A stretch of 14,968 bases of DNA from Propionibacteriaceae bacterium (GTDB lineage Bacteria > Actinomycetota > Actinomycetes > Propionibacteriales > Propionibacteriaceae): contig JAICEV010000033.1 in the NCBI GenBank assembly GCA_025923975.1, positions 1 through 14,968 of the forward strand, given 5' to 3'. The notes under the pieces are model-generated. The model did no database searches and was not told where the DNA came from. It saw only the letters and a program-made list of their open reading frames with translations. Made by a program: the position numbers and the translations under genes. Of the stretch, positions 1 through 7,183 are shown piece after piece (positions within the stretch are counted from its first letter, which is position 1; each line of letters starts with the position of its first letter).

Positions 1-399
1 CAGCTCGGTACCGTACGCGGTTTCGCCTGGAGGCACCTGACCGCCGCCTCCGAAACACCCACAGTCGATGCTGAGGCCGCGGGCCGCAGCGGATGCTACG
101 GCGATGATGAATATGACGACTAGCACCGCTGTCGCGGCAGCGACGACCCGAGTAGCGATTCCGGCAAGCAGCAACAACCCCAAGGCGATTTCCGCGAACG
201 GCAGCCCCCACCCGACCACGGTTGCCAGGGAGGCGGGGAGCAGCTCGTAGCCGCGCACTGCAGTCACTGAGGACTGCGGATCGATGGCCTTGAGCGCCCC
301 AGCAACCACGAGAACACCGCCGAGCAGCAGCCGCGCCCCGGTCGATACCCAGCGGGCGGCCTCGGCAAGCCGCGGCTCGGTGGCAACTGACTGGCTCAA
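1..399 (-). CDS. MauE/DoxX-type redox-associated membrane protein (C-terminus beyond window)
   Basis: The gene runs off the left edge; 133 codons are visible. The start is a TTG at 399 whose last two bases share the TGA stop of the upstream Sco gene (TTGA overlap); no ATG or GTG start lies near it in frame. Hydrophobic stretches lie at about residues 22-38, 56-80 and 84-107, followed by a Cys-x-Cys motif (DCGCFG, C113 and C115). This arrangement is typical of the MauE/DoxX superfamily, in which the cysteines are thought to pass reducing equivalents across the membrane to partner thioredoxin-like proteins. By family analogy it may serve a DsbA-like or copper-handling partner; the adjacent Sco gene fits. 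The exact partner is inferred and would lie beyond the left edge. Ordinary DoxX quinol-oxidase subunits are an alternative, but the CGCFG motif favours MauE-like. Confidence 0.82.
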   Translation of the reverse strand, partial: MSQSVATEPRLAEAARWVSTGARLLLGGVLVVAGALKAIDPQSSVTAVRGYELLPASLATVVGWGLPFAEIALGLLLLAGIATRVVAAATAVLVVIFIIAVASAAARGLSIDCGCFGGGGQVPPGETAYGTEL

Positions 400-1091
400 C
401 GCGACCGTTCCACCAGCAAAGCGAAGTCATGCTTGAGCGCCCCGACTGGGGTTCCCGGTGTCCAAATCACCACGCCAGAGTTGCGGCTGAATCCGATCAC
501 CTGCGCGGAATGCCCCACCTCGTATCCGCCGCTGGGCAACTTCTTCTTGCCCTCAATGTCCACACCAACGTCGCTGGCGGCGCGCTTGATCGTCGACATG
601 GGCCCGGTGAGACCGACGAAGCTTTGGTTGAACCGATCGAGATAGCGCCGGATCTGCTCCTCTTTGTCGCGTGCCGGATCGGTCGTGATGAAGATCAGCT
701 GGATGTGATCACGATCGCCCGGCGCCATTCGCTGCAATGCCAGCGCGACGTCGGAGAGCACGGCGATGCAGACATCTGGGCAATGTGTGTAGCCGAAGAA
801 CAGCAGGGTCACCGGTTTGGAGGGGGTAGTGGCGAGGTTGTAGGGCCGTCCCGACGTATCGGTCAAGGACACCTCGGGCATGGAATACGGTTTCGGCAGC
901 GAGGATCCGCCGGTGTATCCGGCCGGATCGGCATTCCGCTGGCCGGTCGGGGCCGTCGGCGCCGCTGTACAGCCAGTGATCAGAAGCAGCGCACTCAGCG
1001 CCAGCAGCGAGTAAGTGACGATGCTCAGCCGTGCCATGTCAGCTGTCGCAGTCGCCGACCATGTTCTGCCCGAGCGTACGGTTACGCTCAC
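396..1091 (-). CDS. Sco1/SenC/PrrC copper chaperone lipoprotein
   Basis: Sco-family thioredoxin-fold protein that delivers copper to, or reduces, the CuA site of cytochrome c oxidase on the outer face of the membrane. From the GTG at 1091 the protein has 231 residues. A hydrophobic segment ends in the lipobox LITGC (C41), so it should be lipid-anchored. The copper-binding CxxxC is in THCPDVC (C104, C108) and the distal histidine ligand is in GHSAQ (H194), so the metal site is complete. The GTG overlaps the trpA stop as GTGA, favouring translational coupling. An ATG at 1037 (residue 19) would give a neater signal peptide and is a real alternative; neither has a strong Shine-Dalgarno. The start of the MauE/DoxX gene overlaps its stop. 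Length and motifs are normal; position directly behind trpA is unusual. Confidence 0.9.
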   Translation of the reverse strand: MSVTVRSGRTWSATATADMARLSIVTYSLLALSALLLITGCTAAPTAPTGQRNADPAGYTGGSSLPKPYSMPEVSLTDTSGRPYNLATTPSKPVTLLFFGYTHCPDVCIAVLSDVALALQRMAPGDRDHIQLIFITTDPARDKEEQIRRYLDRFNQSFVGLTGPMSTIKRAASDVGVDIEGKKKLPSGGYEVGHSAQVIGFSRNSGVVIWTPGTPVGALKHDFALLVERSR

Positions 1092-1978
1092 GTCCCGACT
1101 AACCCTGGTAACCGCTTTGAAGTTCCCGATTCGGCGGCTGGCGAACTGCTGCCGGCGCGTACCCCTGCGGCAAGATCAGCGACGAGGGCGCGCAGTCCAG
1201 TGAGGTTCTCCGGTTGGCCCGCGTCCTCGGCATCGAGCAGGGTCTTGACCAACGCAGAACCAACGATCACCAGATCGGTGAAACCGGTCACCTCGCCGGC
1301 CTGCTCGCCATTGGATACTCCCAGACCGACGCCAACCATGGCTGTTGGATCGACTTCACGCACTCGCCGCACAAGTTCCGGTGCAGCTGCTGAGGTTTGT
1401 GTCCGAGGGCCAGTCACACCCATCAACGAGGTGGCATAGACCCATCCGCGACAGGCTGCGACGGTTGCCCGTAGCCGCTCGTCAGTGGTCGATGGCGAGA
1501 CGAGGAAAACGCGGTCCAAGCCGTGCGCATCAGAGACCGTCAACCACTCCTCCGCCTCGTCCGGCGTGAGGTCTGGAGTGATCGCTCCTGCTCCGCCGGC
1601 AGAGGCAAGATCGCGGGCAAAGCGGTCGGCGCCGTAGCGCTCGATGAGGTTCCAGTAGGTCATCACCAGTGCTGGTATGCCGCAACTCGCCACGGCGTCC
1701 ACGGCGGCAAATGCATCCCGAGTCCGTACACCACGCTGCAGTGCCTTTGTTCCGGCGCGTTGGATGGTCACGCCGTCCATCATGGGATCGCTGTACGGCA
1801 TACCGACTTCCACGAGGTCCACGCCTTCAGACTCGCCATCTCCGGTGAGCGCCTTGAGCGCCTGCAGTGAGATGTCCACCGTCGGATAACCCACGTGAAG
1901 GAAGCCGGCCAACGCTCCGCGACCCTCTGCTCGGATCTGGAGCAGTCTCTGCCCGGTGACCCCAGGCTCGATACTCAC
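1088..1978 (-). CDS. trpA: Tryptophan synthase alpha subunit
   Basis: Cleaves indole-3-glycerol phosphate to indole and glyceraldehyde-3-phosphate and passes indole to TrpB through the alpha2-beta2 tunnel in the cytoplasm. The chosen GTG at 1978 overlaps the trpB stop as GTGA and gives 296 residues; a longer reading from the ATG at 2050 would bury 72 bases inside trpB and is unlikely. The catalytic glutamate is in LVEVGMPYSDP (E57) and the catalytic aspartate in MMDG (D68). The motif usually reads PFSDPxADGP, so Y and MM are mild variations. The TIM-barrel signatures MTYWN, SPSTTDERL, YATSLMGVTG and VGVGLGVS follow in order. The C-terminal tail (about 25 residues, Ser/Gly/Ala-rich) is unconserved. 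It sits between trpB and the Sco gene with 4-base overlaps on both sides. Confidence 0.96.
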   Translation of the reverse strand: MSIEPGVTGQRLLQIRAEGRGALAGFLHVGYPTVDISLQALKALTGDGESEGVDLVEVGMPYSDPMMDGVTIQRAGTKALQRGVRTRDAFAAVDAVASCGIPALVMTYWNLIERYGADRFARDLASAGGAGAITPDLTPDEAEEWLTVSDAHGLDRVFLVSPSTTDERLRATVAACRGWVYATSLMGVTGPRTQTSAAAPELVRRVREVDPTAMVGVGLGVSNGEQAGEVTGFTDLVIVGSALVKTLLDAEDAGQPENLTGLRALVADLAAGVRAGSSSPAAESGTSKRLPGLVGT

Positions 1979-3300
1979 CGCTTCGACCCGGCGCCCGGCG
2001 CGCGACCCGCGGACTCCGATGACGTACCTGAGGTATCCAGACCGAACCACGTGATCGCGGTATCCACGTCCTTGTCGCCTCGGCCCGAAAGATTGACCAG
2101 AATCAATGGCCGCTCCGCAGAGTCGGCAGCTCCCAAGCGGGGGCCCAGCTTTAGGGCACCGGCCAAGGCATGCGCTGACTCGAGCGCCGGAACGATTCCT
2201 TCTGTGCGCGAAAGCAGTTGGAAAGCATCCATTGCCTCGGCATCGGTAATCGCCTCGTATTGCGCGCGACCGATCTGATGCAGCCAGGAGTGTTCGGGTC
2301 CGACGCCCGGGTAGTCCAGTCCGGCGGAGATGGAATGCGAGGCCTTGGTCTGACCCTCCTCGTCTTGCAGGACATATGTCCGCATGCCGTGAAGCACGCC
2401 GACCTCCCCGGCCGAGATGGTCGCTGCGTGGTGCCCGGTTTCGATGCCCTCACCGCCAGCCTCGAAGCCATACAGCGCTACGTCACCGTCAGGGATGAAG
2501 TCGGCGAAGATGCCCAGCGCATTGGAGCCACCACCAACGCAGGCGGCCACTGCATCGGGCAACCGACCATAGCGGTCCAGAACCTGGGCTCGAGCCTCGG
2601 TGCTGATCACCCGCTGAAACTCGCGGACCAGCAGCGGGAAGGGGTGCGGACCTGCGACGGTGCCAATCAGGTAGTGAGTGTGGTCGACGGAGGCGACCCA
2701 GTCGCGCATCGCGTCGTTCATGGCGTCCTTCAGGGTCTGCGTACCGGAGTCGACCGCGATCACCTCAGCGCCCAGCAGCCGCATCCGGGCGACGTTGAGT
2801 GCCTGCCGCTCGGTGTCGACCTTGCCCATGTAGACGGTGCAGTCGAGCCCGAACAGCGCGGCTGCGGTGGCCGTCGCGACTCCGTGCTGGCCGGCGCCGG
2901 TCTCGGCGATCACCCGCGTCTTCCCCATCCGCCGAGTGAGTAATGCCTGACCGAGCACATTGTTGATCTTGTGTGAACCGGTATGGTTCAGATCCTCTCG
3001 CTTCAGCAGAATGAGTGGGGGCTGTCCATTCTGAGTCGGAGCTGCGTGCTCGCTGAATCGTTTGGCCTCGGTAATCGGGCTAGGTCGCCCGGTGTAGTCG
3101 GCCAGCAGCTCATTCAGCTCGGCCTTGAAAGCCGGGTCAGCGAGAGCGGCATGAAATTCTCGCTCCAGTTGGAGAAGCGCCGCGTACAGCGCCTCGGGGA
3201 CGAATCGTCCGCCGAATCGGTCGAAGTGACCGCTGGCATCGGGCAGGGAGCTACCGGCGACTCCCGGCAACTCCGACGTCCCGGTGGACTGCCTTGCCAC
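1975..3300 (-). CDS. trpB: Tryptophan synthase beta subunit
   Basis: PLP enzyme condensing indole with L-serine to tryptophan. 441 residues from a GTG at 3300, which has AAGGA (3310-3314) nine bases upstream on the minus strand. The PLP-binding lysine is K111 in NHTGSHKINN. ETGAGQHGVATAT, CVGGGSNA (phosphate cup), HSISAGLDYPGVGPEH and TEGIVPALESAHA are all present, as in ordinary TrpB1. The N-terminus (about 25 residues) and a Ser/Gly/Arg-rich C-terminal tail of about 20 residues extend beyond the core. A gap of 50 bp separates it from trpC, the only sizeable gap in the trpC-B-A block, and its own Shine-Dalgarno suggests independent initiation. Its TGA stop overlaps the trpA GTG, consistent with equal synthesis of the two subunits. 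Confidence 0.97.
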   Translation of the reverse strand: MARQSTGTSELPGVAGSSLPDASGHFDRFGGRFVPEALYAALLQLEREFHAALADPAFKAELNELLADYTGRPSPITEAKRFSEHAAPTQNGQPPLILLKREDLNHTGSHKINNVLGQALLTRRMGKTRVIAETGAGQHGVATATAAALFGLDCTVYMGKVDTERQALNVARMRLLGAEVIAVDSGTQTLKDAMNDAMRDWVASVDHTHYLIGTVAGPHPFPLLVREFQRVISTEARAQVLDRYGRLPDAVAACVGGGSNALGIFADFIPDGDVALYGFEAGGEGIETGHHAATISAGEVGVLHGMRTYVLQDEEGQTKASHSISAGLDYPGVGPEHSWLHQIGRAQYEAITDAEAMDAFQLLSRTEGIVPALESAHALAGALKLGPRLGAADSAERPLILVNLSGRGDKDVDTAITWFGLDTSGTSSESAGRAPGAGSKR

Positions 3301-3350
3301 GACTCGGATTCCTTACTGTGACGTGCGCTCGCGGGGTGACCAGACCCGGC

Positions 3351-4154
3351 CTAGGACTTGTGCACCGCCGGGTGCGCTCCCGCGGCCACCAGGTCCGCAA
3401 CTCCGCTGCGCGGATCCCGCCCGGTCACCAGGGCCTCACCGACCAGCACAACGTCCGCTCCGGCCCGCGCCAAGTCGATCACATCGTGCGGTCCGCGTAC
3501 GCCGGACTCCGCAATCCGGACTATGCCGTCCGGAATCAGCGGCGCCAGCCGGGCAAAGGTCGAGGGTTCCACCTTGAGTGTCTGCAGATTGCGGGCGTTG
3601 ACACCGATGATCGAGGCGCCGGCGTCCACCGCGCGCTGCACCTCCTCGGCCGTGTGCGCTTCAACCAGTGGGGTTAGCCCGATGGAGCGCGCCCGCTCGA
3701 CGAGGGAGACCAGTTCGGGGTCGGAGAGCGCGGCAACGATCAACAGCACTAGGTCGGCTCCCGCAGCTCGCGCTTCGAAGAGTTGATACGCGGTAACCAC
3801 GAAATCCTTACGGAGAACGGGAACCTCCACCGCGCACCGGACCCGGACCAGATCATCCATCGATCCGGCGAAGTGCCGCTGCTCAGTCAGCACCGAAATG
3901 GCGGAGGCACCACCAGCCTCGTACTCCACGGCGAGTGCAGCCGGATCGGTGATCTCAGCTAGCGAACCCTTGCTCGGACTGGACCTCTTGACCTCGGCGA
4001 TCACCGCGACCCCAGGGCCGCGGAACCTCGGCATCGGATTAATGGCTGGGTCGATGTGCTGACATCTTTCCTTCAGGCGCTCGAGCGGAATTCGGCGCTG
4101 TTGAACTGCAAGATCCTGCCGGACCCCGGCAATGATGTCGTCTAAGGCACCCAT
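3351..4154 (-). CDS. trpC: Indole-3-glycerol phosphate synthase
   Basis: Converts CdRP (carboxyphenylamino-deoxyribulose phosphate) to indole-3-glycerol phosphate with loss of CO2 and water. The ATG at 4154 gives 267 residues beginning MGALDDIIAGV, which matches the usual actinobacterial TrpC start. A TTG at 4169 overlapping the previous stop as TTGA would add five residues and is a possible coupled start. TIM-barrel signatures are complete: VIAEVKRSSPSKG (E54, K56), VLTEQRHFAGS, PVLRKDFV (K116), VEAHTAEEV, IGVNARNLQTL, IAESGVR and VVLVGEALV. No fusion to TrpF is seen, and trpF and trpD are not in the window, so the operon here is incomplete for the pathway. Confidence 0.96.
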   Translation of the reverse strand: MGALDDIIAGVRQDLAVQQRRIPLERLKERCQHIDPAINPMPRFRGPGVAVIAEVKRSSPSKGSLAEITDPAALAVEYEAGGASAISVLTEQRHFAGSMDDLVRVRCAVEVPVLRKDFVVTAYQLFEARAAGADLVLLIVAALSDPELVSLVERARSIGLTPLVEAHTAEEVQRAVDAGASIIGVNARNLQTLKVEPSTFARLAPLIPDGIVRIAESGVRGPHDVIDLARAGADVVLVGEALVTGRDPRSGVADLVAAGAHPAVHKS

Positions 4155-4165
4155 GATCGGACCGA

Positions 4166-4411
4166 TCAATGTGCCCCGTAGCCCATGCGTTGCAGGACCA
4201 CGGTCGCTATCAGGCCAACCGCAGCTAGACCGACGCTCGCCCAGAACAGCGGCCAGTTCTGGATCACCACCGCTACCGCGCCGACGATGAACGCAATCAG
4301 ACCGATGGTCGAGCCGGTCCAGGCCGCGAGGGTGCGGCCATGGTGCACGTGCTTGCCGCGCCGCCTGGTACTCCGCTGTGTCACATCTGATTGCTGCGCT
4401 GTGCTTGCCAT
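4166..4411 (-). CDS. HGxxPAAW-type small membrane protein of the trp operon
   Basis: An 81-residue protein from an ATG at 4411 with GAGGG (4416-4420) four bases upstream; the longer reading to 4570 would run through the preceding gene and is rejected. The first 22 residues are polar and basic, ending RRRGKHVHHG; the signature HGRTLAAW (24-31) follows, then two hydrophobic helices at about 33-51 and 56-73. The signature resembles the actinobacterial HGxxPAAW family, here with Leu in place of Pro. The family has no known biochemical function that I can name. It lies between the Trp_oprn_chp gene and trpC, and its stop overlaps or nearly abuts the trpC start. A role next to tryptophan synthesis is suggested only by position. 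Confidence 0.85.
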   Translation of the reverse strand: MASTAQQSDVTQRSTRRRGKHVHHGRTLAAWTGSTIGLIAFIVGAVAVVIQNWPLFWASVGLAAVGLIATVVLQRMGYGAH

Positions 4412-4472
4412 GGTTCCCTCGTTTCCGCTGATCGGGATCTGCATTCCGAGCACGTACCGTCCAGGACTGTTG

Positions 4473-5105
4473 TTACGCCCCGCGCTCCTGCCGGCCGGTG
4501 TCCTCCATTGTGTCGCCTGCTGCGCGTTTGTGCACATTGGGGTCTGGCACCCTGGCCGTGTTGTGATCATTTACAGTGAAGTCCACCCCAGCATCCATTG
4601 CCTTCCACAGTTCGGCTGGATCCTCGAGAGCTGCATTGCTCGGTCCTGGCTGGAATCTATTGGATCCGGATGGCCAGGCCCCTGCGGTGATCATGGTCAG
4701 TGCGGCGCCGCCAGCGACCAGCACCCCTGAAACGGCAAAGACCCAAGGCCAGGCCGTCGCGTCTACTTGGAACGCATCTGCGAGGCTCACCTCACGCCGC
4801 TCGGTGCGGACGGTGTCGGCACTGGGCTGCCGCCTGAATCCGCCCACTGCGGCGATCGTGACGCCGACCAGCAGCAACAACGCGCCGATTACGCGGCGCC
4901 CGCGGGTCCGCAGTGCCAGCATCAGCAGGGTCCCGGCCAGCGCGACGATGGCAAGGGCCTGGCTCAACCCCCCGGTAGCCTCAGTTCCGCTAAACCTGAC
5001 GACGACGCCTTCGCCGACGGCCCGCCACCACGGTTGCGAGGTGCCGACCATCGCCAGCGCACCACCGATGATCAGGCAGCCGAAGGCTAGCGCCCTACTC
5101 CTCAT
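4473..5105 (-). CDS. Trp-operon-associated membrane protein (Trp_oprn_chp / TIGR02234-like)
   Basis: A 210-residue membrane protein starting at an ATG that overlaps the trpE stop (ATGA). Four hydrophobic helices are visible at about 5-22, 47-65, 72-90 and 119-141. The first is followed by SQPWW, and after the last helix there is a polar tail containing LWKAMDAGVDFT, which resembles the conserved C-terminal W-D-A-L-D-x-G-x-D-P-T of TIGR02234 proteins. The family is found between trpE and trpC in actinobacteria and has no established function. Transport or sensing of tryptophan or a pathway intermediate is conceivable but not shown. The 61 bp between this stop and the next start contain that gene's ribosome-binding site. 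Confidence 0.9.
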   Translation of the reverse strand: MRSRALAFGCLIIGGALAMVGTSQPWWRAVGEGVVVRFSGTEATGGLSQALAIVALAGTLLMLALRTRGRRVIGALLLLVGVTIAAVGGFRRQPSADTVRTERREVSLADAFQVDATAWPWVFAVSGVLVAGGAALTMITAGAWPSGSNRFQPGPSNAALEDPAELWKAMDAGVDFTVNDHNTARVPDPNVHKRAAGDTMEDTGRQERGA

Positions 5106-6640
5106 CCGGCCTCTACTCCGGCTAACGCATCCGAGTTGGATGGCTGGACCGCAGTAAAGCTTTCCGCTACCGAAATAGCTCGCACCACCGCGGCGGCCTT
5201 GTTCTGAGTCTCCTGATCCTCGGTCGGAGGGTGCGAGTCGGCGACGATGCCGCCTCCGGCCTGGACATACGCCACACCGTCGCGCAACAGGGCCGTTCGG
5301 ATGGCGATAGCAGCATCGGCGTCACCGGCGAAGTCGAGATAGCCAACGACGCCGCCGTAGAGCCCACGCCGAGAAACCTCGAGCTCGTCGATGACCTCCA
5401 TTGCACGAACCTTGGGGGCGCCAGACAACGTCCCAGCCGGGAACGCCGCTAGGACGACATCGAGTGCGGTGCAGTCCTCCGCAATCGTGCCGGTGACTGT
5501 CGACTCGAGATGCATGATGTGGCTGTAGCGGCGGACCTCCATGAATTCCACCACCTCGACGGTGCCTGGCTCGCAGACCCGACCGAGATCATTGCGGCCG
5601 AGATCAACCAACATCACATGTTCGGCGCGTTCCTTCGGATCCGCCAGCAGCTCGGCCTCCAGGGCGGCGTCCTCGGCCGGCGTCCCGCCGCGTGGCTTTG
5701 AGCCGGCGATCGGATGGGTCACCGCCGTTGTCCCCTTGACAGTTACCAGCGCCTCCGGAGAGGACCCGATGATGTCAAAGCCGTCGAGCCTGAGCAGGTA
5801 CATATACGGACTCGGGTTCGTCAGGCGAAGCACACGGTAAATATCGAGCGCGTCCGCCCTGGTATCGACCTCGAACCGCTGGCTGACAACGATCTGGAAC
5901 GCCTCACCCGCCCTGATCTCCTCGACAGCGGAGCTGACAGCGCGTTGATACTCCTGAGGTGTGCGTTGTCGCCGGATCGGAAGGATCGCCTGGTCGAAGC
6001 TAGCCGCCACTACGCCTGCGGGTGTGGGCTGGACCAGCAGCTCAGTCATGGATTGGACCCGAGCGGCGGCGTCTGCGTACGCCTCATCAACGCGCTCGTC
6101 GGTGTTGTCGAAGTTGATCGCGTTGGCCACGAGCCATACTTCGCCGTTGTGATGGTCCAGCACGGCGAGATCGGAGGCGAGCAGAAAGGCGAGCTCCGGA
6201 ATGTTCAGATCGTCAACGCAGGAATCCGGCAACCGCTCCACCCGGCGCACCGCGTCGTAACTGAGATAACCAACCAGGCCGGAGGTGAAGGGCGGCAGCC
6301 CCTCTCCGTGCGGAGTATGCAGCAGGCGCAGCGTCTCGCGTACGGCGGCCAACGGATCTCCGCCCGTCGGCAGACCGACCGGTGCCTGCCCGAGCCAGAC
6401 AGCTTCACCGTTCCGCTCCGTCAGCGTGGCAGCCGCTCGGACTCCGACAAAGGAGTAGCGGGACCAGACGCCCTGCTCAGCCGATTCGAGCAGGTAGCTG
6501 CCCGATCGGTTCCGCGCCAGCTTGCGATAGAGCCCGATTGCCGTCTCGGCGTCCGCGAGCAGCCGGCGGTATACGGGAATGACCCGACGCTCCACGGCCA
6601 GCTTGCGGAACTCCTCAAGCGTCGGCGAAAGCCCGCTCAC
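5102..6640 (-). CDS. trpE: Anthranilate synthase component I
   Basis: Forms anthranilate from chorismate, using ammonia supplied by the TrpG glutaminase (not in this window). 512 residues, normal for the family, from a GTG at 6640 that overlaps the hisI stop as GTGA. Feedback-binding elements are present: LLESAE near residue 50 and NPSPYM at 275-280, so inhibition by tryptophan is expected. The chorismate-binding half has IGSSPEALV, PIAGSKPRGG (usually PIAGTRPRG; T to S and R to K are mild), ERAEHVMLVDLGRNDLGRV, SHIMHLESTVTG, AGTLSGAPKVRAME, YGGVVGY and YVQAGGGIVADSHPPTE. There is no fused TrpG domain. No Trp-rich leader peptide is visible in front of it because hisI directly precedes it. Confidence 0.96.
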   Translation of the reverse strand: MSGLSPTLEEFRKLAVERRVIPVYRRLLADAETAIGLYRKLARNRSGSYLLESAEQGVWSRYSFVGVRAAATLTERNGEAVWLGQAPVGLPTGGDPLAAVRETLRLLHTPHGEGLPPFTSGLVGYLSYDAVRRVERLPDSCVDDLNIPELAFLLASDLAVLDHHNGEVWLVANAINFDNTDERVDEAYADAAARVQSMTELLVQPTPAGVVAASFDQAILPIRRQRTPQEYQRAVSSAVEEIRAGEAFQIVVSQRFEVDTRADALDIYRVLRLTNPSPYMYLLRLDGFDIIGSSPEALVTVKGTTAVTHPIAGSKPRGGTPAEDAALEAELLADPKERAEHVMLVDLGRNDLGRVCEPGTVEVVEFMEVRRYSHIMHLESTVTGTIAEDCTALDVVLAAFPAGTLSGAPKVRAMEVIDELEVSRRGLYGGVVGYLDFAGDADAAIAIRTALLRDGVAYVQAGGGIVADSHPPTEDQETQNKAAAVVRAISVAESFTAVQPSNSDALAGVEAG

Positions 6641-7071
6641 CGTGGCTGTTCCTGGGTCTGATCAACAACGACGGCCGGTAGCAGTCGCCGGTCGAAGCAA
6701 GTGTGGTCGCCGGTATGGCAGGCAGCGCCCTCCTGATGAACCTTGATCAGTACCGTGTCGCCATCGCAGTCCAGGCGCACCTCGCGGACCCACTGCCGGT
6801 GACCGCTGATCTCACCTTTCACCCAGTATTCGCCCCGACTACGTGAGAAGAACGTCGATCGACCCGTGGTCAGGGTCTTGTGCAGGGCCACGTCGTCCAT
6901 CCAGCCCACCATCAAGACCTCTCCAGTGCGGTCTTCTTGGATAACGGCCGTGACCAGTCCGGCAGAGTCGCGCTTGAGCAGCGCGGCGACCTCCCGGTCA
7001 AGCATGGTGCCGGCGACGGGCGGTGCTGGGTCGGTCACGAGCCCATTGTTCCAACACCGGTTACCGCTCAT
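6637..7071 (-). CDS. hisI: Phosphoribosyl-AMP cyclohydrolase
   Basis: Third step of histidine synthesis: opens the purine ring of phosphoribosyl-AMP; zinc and magnesium dependent. From the ATG at 7071 it has 144 residues. Core motifs are VGWMDDVAL, GRSTFFSRSRGEYWVKGE, DCDGD (D101-D105) and ACHTGDHTCF (C118, C125), giving the conserved cysteine/aspartate metal ligands. There is no HisE domain, as is usual in actinobacteria. The ATG is preferred over the GTG at 7077 because GGAAAGG (7077-7083) ends five bases before it; a GTG at 7038 would also fit the conserved core. It is the promoter-proximal gene of the run and its stop overlaps trpE, so histidine and tryptophan genes are probably cotranscribed. 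Confidence 0.95.
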   Translation of the reverse strand: MSGNRCWNNGLVTDPAPPVAGTMLDREVAALLKRDSAGLVTAVIQEDRTGEVLMVGWMDDVALHKTLTTGRSTFFSRSRGEYWVKGEISGHRQWVREVRLDCDGDTVLIKVHQEGAACHTGDHTCFDRRLLPAVVVDQTQEQPR

Positions 7072-7076
7072 GGTCA

Positions 7077-7083
7077 CCTTTCC
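7077..7083 (-). promoter_or_regulatory. Shine-Dalgarno of hisI
   Basis: GGAAAGG on the minus strand, five bases before the ATG at 7071. It decides the hisI start, since the alternative GTG at 7077 lies within it. Confidence 0.55.
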
Positions 7084-7152
7084 GAGCTATGGCGCCCTGA
7101 CGGCGGGCAGCAGGTTATTGACCGGCGGCGCTGGCCAATGACTATGCAGGCG

Positions 7153-7172
7153 GTACCTGCCGGTGCCGGTAC
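7153..7172. repeat. 20-bp imperfect palindrome, operator-like
   Basis: GTACC and GGTAC arms (7153-7157, 7168-7172), then one T/C mismatch, then GC/GC pairs around a CGGT centre. It overlaps the first three bases of the candidate -10 TACGAT of the plus-strand gene, the position where a repressor would act. Binding is inferred only from symmetry and place. Confidence 0.4.
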
Positions 7173-7175
7173 GAT
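7170..7175 (+). promoter_or_regulatory. Candidate -10 element (leaderless start)
   Basis: TACGAT matches TANNNT and ends eight bases before the GTG at 7184, which has no Shine-Dalgarno. This spacing is what leaderless actinobacterial transcripts show. No convincing -35 hexamer is seen. Confidence 0.4.
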
Positions 7176-7183
7176 GATCGCTC

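Larger units (their letters stand above)
7072..7183. promoter_or_regulatory. Divergent promoter region between hisI and the TIGR03085 gene
   Basis: 112 bp that must hold promoters in both directions. For the minus strand the best -10-like hexamer I see is TAACCT (7112-7117) with a weak TTGGCC upstream at a short 15-base spacing; this is low confidence. For the plus strand, TACGAT (7170-7175) is placed for a leaderless start. No T-box, leader peptide with clustered Trp codons or attenuator hairpin is apparent, so trp control, if transcriptional, probably uses a repressor or another mechanism. Confidence 0.5.

Noticed and set aside
429..1439. 336-codon plus-strand ORF over the Sco and trpA genes
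   Set aside because: It is antisense to two genes with complete family motifs, and its product is Arg/His-rich low-complexity sequence without any recognisable domain.
5714..6661. 315-codon plus-strand ORF opposite trpE
   Set aside because: Shadow of trpE caused by high G+C third positions; no family signature and no Shine-Dalgarno.
7072..7183. Trp attenuator or T-box ahead of the his/trp operon
   Set aside because: No leader ORF with consecutive Trp or His codons, no terminator/antiterminator pair and no T-box core is visible.
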